Assembly: GCA_036272595.1 (NCBI GenBank)
Contig: DATAYM010000009.1
Coordinates: 1 to 64,000, forward strand
Direction of reading: 5' to 3'
Length of the DNA stretch: 64,000 bases
DNA from: Poindextera sp036272595
GTDB taxonomy: Bacteria; Pseudomonadota; Alphaproteobacteria; Caulobacterales; Caulobacteraceae
Translations under genes and position numbers: made by a program
Shown here: one piece after another, positions 58,121 to 64,000 of the stretch
How positions within the stretch are numbered: the first letter of the stretch is position 1
How the letters are laid out: the number at the start of each line of letters is the position of its first letter
The notes under the pieces: model-generated
Told to the model about the DNA's origin: nothing
Databases searched by the model: none
What the model saw: the letters and a program-made list of their open reading frames with translations, nothing else

Positions 58121-58498
58121 CTAGGCCGCCGGCTCGCGGTAGTTCAGCTCGATGTTCACCCCGTTCAGGTCGCGGATGAAGATCTGGCGGATCGGCGCGC
58201 CCGGGATCTCCAACGCCCGCCAGGCGATACCCGCCGCGTCCAGCCGGCGGACGATGTCGTCATAGTCGTCGATGCGGAAGGCGAAGTGGTCCAGCGCCGC
58301 CTGCGCCGACGGCCCTCTCGGCGCGTCGAGCTCCACCAGGTGCACCACCGCGCCGTCACCGGCGTAGAGCCAGGCGCCGTCGAACGGGAAGTCGGGTCGC
58401 CAGCCTTCGACCAGGCCGAGGACGTCGCGGAAGAAGGCGCGCGTCTCCTCCAGCCGATGGGTGCCGATATTGATGTGGTCGATGCCGCGTATGGCCAT
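58121..58498 (-). CDS. VOC-family protein (glyoxalase-like)
   Basis: A 125-residue single-domain protein with the vicinal-oxygen-chelate metal residues in IDHINIGTHRLEE (His7), LDHFAFRIDDYDD and the final glutamate in NGVNIELNYRE. It belongs to the broad glyoxalase/bleomycin-resistance group and the substrate is not predictable. Confidence 0.87.
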   Translation of the reverse strand: MAIRGIDHINIGTHRLEETRAFFRDVLGLVEGWRPDFPFDGAWLYAGDGAVVHLVELDAPRGPSAQAALDHFAFRIDDYDDIVRRLDAAGIAWRALEIPGAPIRQIFIRDLNGVNIELNYREPAA

Positions 58499-58562
58499 TG
58501 CATCCGCTCCGCTGCGCGCTCCGACGTTAAGGACCGGGCGGCCGCCTGTGAAGGGCTCGGCC

Positions 58563-59510
58563 TCAGTCGTCCAGATCGGGCAGGACGGCGAAGGTCTCGA
58601 TCTTGGCTTGGCGGATCAGCGTCATTTCGGCCTCGCCGCCGGCGATCTCGGCGGTCAGCAGCCGGTGCAGGTCGTCGACGGTGAAGATCTTGGCGCCGGC
58701 GAATTCCAGCACAACGTCGCCGGCCTTGAGGCCGGCGCGCTCGGCCGGGCCGCCGGCGACGATCTCGCTGATCAGGACGGCGGTCTCGCCCTCCCGGTGC
58801 AGCCGCCGCGCCAGCCGCGCATCCAGCGGCGTGGTCTGGCCGGCCAGGCCCAGCCGTGCGCGGCGCACCCGCCCGTCGCGCATCAGGCGGGCGGTGACGT
58901 CGACGGCGGTGTCGATGCCGATGGCGAAGCACAGGCCCTGCGCGCCGCCGATCATGGCGGTGTTGACGCCGACGACGCGCCCCTTGGCGTCCACCAGGGC
59001 GCCGCCGGAATTGCCGGGGTTGAGCGGCGCATCGGTCTGGATGACGCTCTCGATCAGCCGTCCCGACGGCGAGCGCAGGGTGCGGCCGAGGGCGCTGACG
59101 ATGCCGGCGGTAACCGTGGCCTGGAAGCCGAGCGGATTGCCGATCGCCACCACCAGCTGGCCGACGCGCAAGGCGCCCGAGCGGCCGAACCGGGCGTGCG
59201 GCAGGCCGGTTGCTTCCAGCCGCAGCACCGCCAGGTCGGTCGCCGGGTCGTCGCCGATCAGCCGTGCTGCGAAACGGCGACCATCGGTGAGGCTGGCCTC
59301 CAGCTTGGCGGCGCCGGCCACGACGTGGCTGTTGGTGAGCAGATAGCCGTCCGGCGCGAACAGCACGCCGGAGCCGGTTCCGCCGCGCCCGGTCCTGGCG
59401 GTGGCGGCGATATGCACCACCGCCGGCCCGACGGTGTCGAAGGCCTGGACGACGCTGGCGGAATAGGGATCGAGCGCTTCATCGGCGCGCTCTGCCGAGT
59501 CAAATGCCAT
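58563..59510 (-). CDS. HtrA-like trypsin-family protease without a signal peptide
   Basis: A 315-residue S1C protease. The triad is His in LLTNSHVVAG near residue 66, Asp in ATDLAVLRLE and Ser in LNPGNSGGALVD near residue 170. A C-terminal PDZ domain has AGGPAERAGLKAGDVVLEFAG. No signal peptide or membrane helix is seen from the ATG at 59510 (MAFDSAER), so the protein seems cytoplasmic, unlike classical DegP/DegS. The frame is open upstream to 59546 but without better signals. Confidence 0.87.
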   Translation of the reverse strand: MAFDSAERADEALDPYSASVVQAFDTVGPAVVHIAATARTGRGGTGSGVLFAPDGYLLTNSHVVAGAAKLEASLTDGRRFAARLIGDDPATDLAVLRLEATGLPHARFGRSGALRVGQLVVAIGNPLGFQATVTAGIVSALGRTLRSPSGRLIESVIQTDAPLNPGNSGGALVDAKGRVVGVNTAMIGGAQGLCFAIGIDTAVDVTARLMRDGRVRRARLGLAGQTTPLDARLARRLHREGETAVLISEIVAGGPAERAGLKAGDVVLEFAGAKIFTVDDLHRLLTAEIAGGEAEMTLIRQAKIETFAVLPDLDD

Positions 59511-59570
59511 GCGCGAAAAAATGGGAACCCCGCCCCGCGGCCGCAAGCGGCCACGCCGCGGGGAGGGGCC

Positions 59571-60389
59571 TTAGGCCGACGCGAGGATGAAGCGCCGCAC
59601 GGCCTTGGCGAAGCCGTCGGCCTCGTTGCTGTCGGTCACGGCGCTGGCCTGCGCCTTCACCGCATCGCTGGCGTTGCCCATGGCGATGGACAGGCCGCTC
59701 TTTTTGAACATCAGCACGTCGTTGGGCATGTCGCCCATGGTGGCGATCCGCTCAGGCGGGATGTCGAGCATCTTCGAGAGGGTGGTCACCACTCCGCCCT
59801 TGTTGGCCTGGGGGTTGGTCACGTCCAGATAGTAGGGCTGGGAGCGGGCGGCGCTGGCATGGTCGCCCAGGGTCTTCTGCGCCAGGGTCTCGCAGGCGGC
59901 GACGCGGTCCAGATCATCGGAGACCCCCACCAGCTTCACCGTCTGCGCCAGGTCCGCCTTGGTGAACGCCGGCTCGACGCGGGCGTCGAACTTCACCGTC
60001 CAGGCCTCGCGCGCGACATGGGGCGCCTTGGGATCGCGGATCAGCCACTCGGTCCCGGTGTAGAGCCAGGCGTCCAGGCCCTGGTCCAGGATCAGGTCCA
60101 GGGCCTGGGCGGCCACCGCCGGCTCCAGGGTATGGCTCTCGATCACGGTCATGTCGGGCTTGACGAAGACGCCGCCGTTGAACCCGGCGATCGGGCTGGT
60201 CAGCGCCAGGGGCTCGATCAGCATCTGCATGCCGCGCGGCGGTCGGCCGCTGGTGATGGCCAGCACCACGCCCGCAGCCGCCAACTCGCGCGCCGCGGCG
60301 ATCGCCTCAGGCGTCAACACCTTGTCCTGGGTCACCAGCGTGCCGTCGACATCCGCCAGCAAAAGGCGGATGGGCCGTTCAGCGCTCAT
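59571..60389 (-). CDS. Cof-type HAD-superfamily phosphatase
   Basis: A 272-residue HAD hydrolase of the Cof/type IIB class: motif I LLLADVDGTLVTQD at the N-terminus, motif II ITSGRPPRGM, motif III lysine in NKGGVV and motif IV IATMGDMPNDVLMFK. It dephosphorylates small sugars or cofactors such as phosphosugars. GGGAGAG lies seven bases before the ATG. The 153-base gap after its start, towards msrA, holds no gene I can support. Confidence 0.92.
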   Translation of the reverse strand: MSAERPIRLLLADVDGTLVTQDKVLTPEAIAAARELAAAGVVLAITSGRPPRGMQMLIEPLALTSPIAGFNGGVFVKPDMTVIESHTLEPAVAAQALDLILDQGLDAWLYTGTEWLIRDPKAPHVAREAWTVKFDARVEPAFTKADLAQTVKLVGVSDDLDRVAACETLAQKTLGDHASAARSQPYYLDVTNPQANKGGVVTTLSKMLDIPPERIATMGDMPNDVLMFKKSGLSIAMGNASDAVKAQASAVTDSNEADGFAKAVRRFILASA

Positions 60390-60542
60390 GCAGCTCTCTC
60401 CCGGCGAAAGGCGCCCGCCTGCCGCAGTGTTGGCCCCTGGCGCCGCCCACGACAAGGGGTTGCGAGGACAACGGCTACGCGCTGGTCCTGGTGGGACGCG
60501 GACCTCTTGAAGCGACAGCGATGCTCGGCGCTGTCCCGGCGA

Positions 60543-61259
60543 CTAGCGGCTGGCTAGCCTGATCGGCGCCGCCACATACCGATCCGGAAATTCGCGGGCC
60601 AGGGCCTCGACCTTGGGCATGTCGAACCGCGCTATGTAGGGATAGCCCGGATTTCGAACCAGGAAGTCCTGATGATAGTCCTCAGCGGCGTAGAAGCCGG
60701 TGGCCGGGTCGATCCGGGTCGCGATCGGCCGGCTGAAGGCGCCGGAGCGATTGAGCTGGTCGACATAGGCCTGGGCGATCCGGTGCTGCTCTGGGATGGC
60801 GTAGAAGATCTCCGAGCGATATTGCGTCCCCTCGTCCGGGTATTGCCGGTCGACCTGGGTCGGGTCGGTCGCCACTGAAAAGAAGATGCGCAGGATCTGC
60901 CCATAGGAGATCTGGCTCGGGTCGAAGGTGATCCGCACGGATTCGGCGTGGCCGGTGGTTCCGGTGCTCACAAGCTCGTAGCTGGCGGTCGCCGCGGCGC
61001 CCCCCGCATAGCCGGCGACGACTTTTCGAACGCCTCGAACGTGCTCGAACACGCCCTGAACGCCCCAGAAACAGCCGCCGGACAGGATCGCGGTTTCCGA
61101 TCCGGGCGCCGATGGACGCAGGCTGTCGATGGCCGGGGCCGCGACGGGCGCGGTGGGGGCCGATGCGCCGACGGCCGGCCGGCCGCTCAGCGCCGCGGCC
61201 GCGAGCAGTACGCCGGCGCCGACGGCGGCGAGGCTCGGAAAGAGGGGATTGAAGGCCAT
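60543..61259 (-). CDS. msrA: Exported peptide methionine sulfoxide reductase A
   Basis: A 238-residue enzyme with an N-terminal hydrophobic export signal (residues 8-32), then the MsrA domain with the catalytic cysteine in SGGCFWGVQGVFEHV near residue 63, GHAESVRITFDP and EDYHQDFLVRNPG. It reduces methionine-S-sulfoxide in proteins, here outside the cytoplasm. It is downstream of msrB in the same orientation (39 bases), and both probably use the ECF-type promoter at 61839-61865. Confidence 0.93.
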   Translation of the reverse strand: MAFNPLFPSLAAVGAGVLLAAAALSGRPAVGASAPTAPVAAPAIDSLRPSAPGSETAILSGGCFWGVQGVFEHVRGVRKVVAGYAGGAAATASYELVSTGTTGHAESVRITFDPSQISYGQILRIFFSVATDPTQVDRQYPDEGTQYRSEIFYAIPEQHRIAQAYVDQLNRSGAFSRPIATRIDPATGFYAAEDYHQDFLVRNPGYPYIARFDMPKVEALAREFPDRYVAAPIRLASR

Positions 61260-61298
61260 GGGGGCTCCTGTCGGATTGGCGGCGGGCGAAGCGGGGTG

Positions 61299-61787
61299 TC
61301 AGGCGGCGGTGAAGGTCATGGCCACGCCGTTCATGCAGTAGCGCAGCCCAGTCGGCTCGGGCCCGTCGTTGAAAACGTGGCCCAGATGGCCACCGCAGCG
61401 GCGGCAGTGAACTTCGGTGCGGACCATCAGCAGGCTGGTGTCGGTCGTGGTGCGCACGGCCCCGTCGATCGGGCGCCAGAAACTGGGCCAGCCGGTGCCG
61501 GACTCGAACTTGGTTTGCGACGAATAGAGCGGCGAGCGGCAACCGGCGCAGCTGTAAAGGCCCTTGCGAAACAGGTGATCCAGCGGGCTCGAGCCCGGCG
61601 CTTCGGTTCCGGCTTCGCGAAGCACGCCATATTGGGCCGGCGTGAGCAGACGTCGCCATTCGGCATCCGTGTGGCTGACCTCGAAAGTCTCGCCATCCGG
61701 CTTCGCCGAACCCCTGGCGGCAAAGCCAAGACAGGCGACTACGCCGGCGAGCGCGGTTCCCGCGACCAGGGTCCTGCGGTCGATCAT
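61299..61787 (-). CDS. msrB: Exported peptide methionine sulfoxide reductase B
   Basis: A 162-residue enzyme with an N-terminus MIDRRTLVAGTALAGVVACL that looks like a Tat or Sec signal. The zinc cysteines are in SCAGCRSPL and HCRRCGGHLGHVFNDG, and the catalytic cysteine in RYCMNGVAMTF near the C-terminus. It reduces methionine-R-sulfoxide, complementing MsrA. GGAGG lies six bases before the ATG at 61787. Confidence 0.94.
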   Translation of the reverse strand: MIDRRTLVAGTALAGVVACLGFAARGSAKPDGETFEVSHTDAEWRRLLTPAQYGVLREAGTEAPGSSPLDHLFRKGLYSCAGCRSPLYSSQTKFESGTGWPSFWRPIDGAVRTTTDTSLLMVRTEVHCRRCGGHLGHVFNDGPEPTGLRYCMNGVAMTFTAA

Positions 61788-61838
61788 CGGCGGCCTCCAT
61801 TCGGTTCGGCGGCTGGGATTCCGCACCGCATCCGATAG

Positions 61839-61865
61839 TTCGCGGCCCGGCCGCCGTTGGTTACA
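61839..61865 (-). promoter_or_regulatory. ECF sigma factor-type promoter for msrB-msrA
   Basis: On the reverse strand TGTAACC (61859-61865) is followed after exactly 16 bases by CGAA (61839-61842). The pair agrees with the TGTAACC-N16-CGAA pattern I recall for SigF/EcfF-type ECF sigma factors in Caulobacter and Bradyrhizobium. The predicted start would lie 50 or so bases before msrB. Confidence 0.75.
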
Positions 61866-61904
61866 TCAGCGGATCTGGAATTCGCGGTTTTCGGGCGATT
61901 GACC

Positions 61905-61931
61905 TGTAACCAAGGCGCCCTCCGCCGCGAA
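61905..61931 (+). promoter_or_regulatory. ECF sigma factor-type promoter for the DUF1223 gene
   Basis: TGTAACC (61905-61911), a 16-base spacer, and CGAA (61928-61931) form the same element on the forward strand, with TTGGTTACA/TGTAACCAA making a nine-base inverted repeat with the opposite promoter. The two -35 elements face away from each other, 39 bases apart. Confidence 0.75.
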
Positions 61932-62004
61932 CCCTCCTCAGGGACCCGCCTCAGGGATCCGGCCCCAAAGGCGACGGGGTGTTCCGACCAGAAGGAGACC
62001 GCAG

Positions 62005-62736
62005 TTGATCCCGTCATCCAATGGGCTGCGCCGCTGCAGCGGCGTGGCGAGCGCATTCGCCGCCTTGGTCGCCCTGGCCGCCATCGCCACCGCCCCCGAG
62101 GTGGCGATGGCGGCCGACGCGGCCCATCCGACCGTGGTGGAGCTGTTTCAAAGCCAGGGCTGTTCGTCCTGCCCGCCGGCCAACGCCAATGTGCTGGCCA
62201 TCGCCGACCGACCCGATATCCTGACCCTCTCGTGGCAGGTCACCTATTGGGATCAGCTCGGCTGGAAGGACACCTTCGGCCAGAAGGCCTTCACCAGCCG
62301 GCAGTGGGACTACGCCCGCGGCCTTCGGCACAGCGACGTCGCGACGCCGGAGGTGGTGGTCAACGGCCGCGCCGACGTGGTCGGCAATCGTCGCGACGAA
62401 CTGGAAGCGCTGATCCGCCGGGAGGATCGCGGCGATAGCGGCCCGCGGGTGAGCATCACCGGCGATCATGTCACCATCGTCGGCGCCGGCGCCCACGCGA
62501 TCGTCGTGCTGGTCCGCTACGACCCCAACATCATCCAGGTGCCGATCCGGCGCGGCGAAAACGGCGGTCTGACCCTGCCGCACAAGAACGTGGTGCGCGA
62601 AGTCGTCGGACTTGGCGAATGGAATGGCGGCACGAGAACCTACGCCCTGCCGGCGGCGGCGCGGCCGGGCCTGAAGACCGCGGTCCTGGTGCAGGCGGGC
62701 CAGGGCGGCCCGATCCTGGCCGCCGGCCGCGGCTGA
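62005..62736 (+). CDS. Secreted DUF1223 thioredoxin-like protein
   Basis: A 243-residue exported protein. A signal peptide of about 36 residues ends near VAMAAD, followed by VVELFQSQGCSSCPPANANV, a CxxC motif in a thioredoxin-like setting that defines DUF1223. It is probably a periplasmic thiol-redox or metal-handling protein. The start is TTG at 62005 with AAGGAG seven bases upstream. Its promoter mirrors that of msrB-msrA, so it belongs to the same stress response. Confidence 0.87.
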   Translation: MIPSSNGLRRCSGVASAFAALVALAAIATAPEVAMAADAAHPTVVELFQSQGCSSCPPANANVLAIADRPDILTLSWQVTYWDQLGWKDTFGQKAFTSRQWDYARGLRHSDVATPEVVVNGRADVVGNRRDELEALIRREDRGDSGPRVSITGDHVTIVGAGAHAIVVLVRYDPNIIQVPIRRGENGGLTLPHKNVVREVVGLGEWNGGTRTYALPAAARPGLKTAVLVQAGQGGPILAAGRG

Positions 62737-62744
62737 AATCATCC

Positions 62745-62761
62745 GTCGGCGGCAAGCCGAC
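62745..62761 (+). other. Hairpin between DUF1223 and the ABM-domain gene
   Basis: GTCGGC (62745-62750) and GCCGAC (62756-62761) form a six-base stem with the loop GGCAA. It lies after the DUF1223 stop; no T run follows. Confidence 0.4.
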
Positions 62762-62818
62762 GTCCCCGATCCCGCGAGCGATAAGCGGCTCGTCATTGCA
62801 CCAGAAACGGAGAGACCC

Positions 62819-63121
62819 ATGGTGAAGGTTGGATTGTATGTACGCCTCGAAGCCAGGCCGGGACAGGAAGCGGCGCTCAAGGCGTTTCTCGAAAGCGCCT
62901 TGCCGCTGGCGCAAAGTGAGGCGTCGACGCCCGCTTGGTTCGCGCTTCAGTTCGGCCCGAGCACGTTCGGCATCTTTGACGCCTTCGCCGACGAAGCGGG
63001 TCGGCAGGCCCATCTCGGCGGCGCCATCGCCGCGGCGCTGATGTCCAAGGCCGACGCGTTGCTGGCCGTTCCGCCCACGATCGAGCAGGTCGACGTCCTA
63101 GCGGCAAAGCTGCCGGGATAG
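62819..63121 (+). CDS. Putative quinol monooxygenase (ABM domain)
   Basis: A 100-residue single-domain protein with the dimeric barrel pattern VKVGLYVRLEARPGQEAALK and FGIFDAFADEAGRQAHL, resembling YgiN-like or ABM-domain proteins. GGAGAG lies four bases before the ATG. It follows DUF1223 in the same orientation with 82 bases between, so it may belong to the same ECF-controlled unit. Confidence 0.8.
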   Translation: MVKVGLYVRLEARPGQEAALKAFLESALPLAQSEASTPAWFALQFGPSTFGIFDAFADEAGRQAHLGGAIAAALMSKADALLAVPPTIEQVDVLAAKLPG

Positions 63122-63147
63122 ACGCCTGACAGCAAGGCTTCGGCGTC

Positions 63148-64000
63148 TCAGGCTTTCAGAGCCGCCCGCGCGATGATCGCGTCCTCGTCGATCGCGCCCT
63201 GGCCCGCCCCGAAGGTCAGGCTCGGCGCCTGCAGCCGCCGGGCGGCGAAGCCGTCGGCGACCGCTGGAGGCGCGTGGCGAACCAGCGTCGCGGCGGCGAA
63301 GGCGAGCGCCAGGCGTTCGACGGCATGGCGGGCGGCGGCATCGGCGATGGGCGCCGAGAGCAGATGTTCGGCCTCGGTCGCCGCGGCGCCCAGCCGGGAC
63401 TCGCCGCTCGCGGCGGCGCGGATGTCTCCGATCAGGGCCTCGCGCACCTCCGGTTCGCGCTGCAGCGCACGCAGGAGATCGAGCGCGATGACGTTGCCGC
63501 TGCCCTCCCAGATCGCATTGAGCGGCGACTGGCGGAAGAGGCGCGCCAGCGGCGCCTCCTCGACATAGCCGGAGCCGCCGAGGCACTCCATGGCCTCGGC
63601 GACCACGCTCGGCGCGCGCTTGGTGACGAGGTATTTGGCCAGGGTCATGCCGATGCGGGCGATCGCCGCCTCCTGCGGGTCGCCAGCCGCCCGGTCGAGC
63701 GCCCGCGCCAGGCGAAAAGCCAGCGCGACGGACGCTTCGACCTCGAGCGCCAGATCGGCCAGCACCGCGCGCATCAGCGGCTGGTCGATCAGGCGGCGCT
63801 GGAACGCCGAGCGGCCCTCAAGATGCCAGGCGGCCAACATCGCCGCCTGCCGCATCTGGGTGGCCGAACCGATGATGCAGTCGAACCGCGTCAGCTGGAC
63901 CATCTCGATGATGGTGCGCACGCCGCGGCCGTCCTCGCCGACCCGCACGGCGAAGGCGCCGTGGTATTCGATCTCGGCGGAGGCGTTGGAACGGTCGCCG
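63148..64000 (-). CDS. AidB-like acyl-CoA dehydrogenase, C-terminal part
   Basis: The reverse-strand frame runs from the stop at 63148 to the right edge of the window (about 284 residues). ASAEIEYHGAFAVRVGEDGR, TIIEMVQLTRFDCIIGSA and the flavin region LGGSGYVEEAPLARLFRQSP with NAIWEGSGNV match AidB-like acyl-CoA dehydrogenases. The N-terminal acyl-CoA-binding half lies outside. AidB relatives can act on DNA-alkylation stress or oxidise isovaleryl-type thioesters. Confidence 0.88.
   Translation of the reverse strand, partial: GDRSNASAEIEYHGAFAVRVGEDGRGVRTIIEMVQLTRFDCIIGSATQMRQAAMLAAWHLEGRSAFQRRLIDQPLMRAVLADLALEVEASVALAFRLARALDRAAGDPQEAAIARIGMTLAKYLVTKRAPSVVAEAMECLGGSGYVEEAPLARLFRQSPLNAIWEGSGNVIALDLLRALQREPEVREALIGDIRAAASGESRLGAAATEAEHLLSAPIADAAARHAVERLALAFAAATLVRHAPPAVADGFAARRLQAPSLTFGAGQGAIDEDAIIARAALKA

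Noticed and set aside
58076..58122. A VapC toxin gene after the AbrB-type antitoxin
   Set aside because: The frame ends after 12-14 codons and does not show the PIN-domain start.
60460..60550. A possible coding remnant (NGYALVLVGRG and following) between the HAD gene and msrA
   Set aside because: It is short, has no start, and runs into the antisense of msrA. I cannot distinguish it from a random open frame.

Overview
The window is high-GC bacterial chromosome with dense coding and almost no foreign DNA. It looks like a member of the order Caulobacterales (Alphaproteobacteria), probably close to Phenylobacterium or Caulobacter. The evidence is a clear gcrA cell-cycle regulator with GANTC, DnaA-box-like and CtrA-box-like sites in front of it, the ruvB-ybgC-tolQRAB-pal-cpoB-tilS-ftsH gene order, a serC leader RNA of alphaproteobacterial type, and an Entner-Doudoroff gene set. 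This placement is inferred from gene content; no database was searched.

Layout. 1-9106: end of ruvB, the Tol-Pal envelope cluster, tilS and ftsH. 9103-11299: folP, thiD and a nucleotidyltransferase-like gene, tightly overlapped. 11296-14858: a GNAT gene and a MocR-type regulator diverging from a pdxJ-phzF pair. 14939-18805: a membrane-anchored winged-helix protein, a tiny His/Trp-rich secreted peptide, and serC-serA behind a structured leader. 18802-19175: gene remnants. 19176-27660: POT transporter, secreted protein, nitronate monooxygenase, monooxygenase, AAA ATPase plus membrane TPR protein, metZ-apaG, MarR regulator, small protein. 27724-31819: hslO, argF, argD, ABC-2 permease. 31820-35496: gcrA, then phoR, phoU and phoB with a Pho-box array where pstCAB might be expected. 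35686-38427: anion porin and sulfate-binding protein. 38515-42724: edd-glk-pyk. 42945-45621: DUF992 protein, aldo/keto reductase, MFS transporter. 45821-51284: sugar symporter, YdjC deacetylase and GH38 alpha-mannosidase, a likely mannoside-utilisation operon. 51281-60389: S10 peptidase, DUF2891, a frameshifted enoyl-CoA hydratase, ParA-like ATPase, PHP metallohydrolase, lone AbrB-type antitoxin, VOC protein, HtrA-like protease and HAD phosphatase. 60543-63121: exported MsrA and MsrB diverging from a DUF1223 thioredoxin-like protein, then a small ABM-domain protein. 63148-64000: an AidB-like acyl-CoA dehydrogenase that runs off the right edge.

The strongest non-coding signals are two back-to-back ECF-type promoters (TGTAACC-N16-CGAA on both strands) between msrB and the DUF1223 gene, the Pho-box array in front of phoU, the ATATTGT-N7-ACAATAT operator between the MocR gene and pdxJ, paired palindromes between tolQ and tolR, and a dispersed palindromic repeat whose copy at 5782-5888 supplies the likely start codon of tilS. 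I saw no tRNA, rRNA, CRISPR array, insertion sequence or prophage. Many long antisense frames exist only because of the high GC content and were left out.
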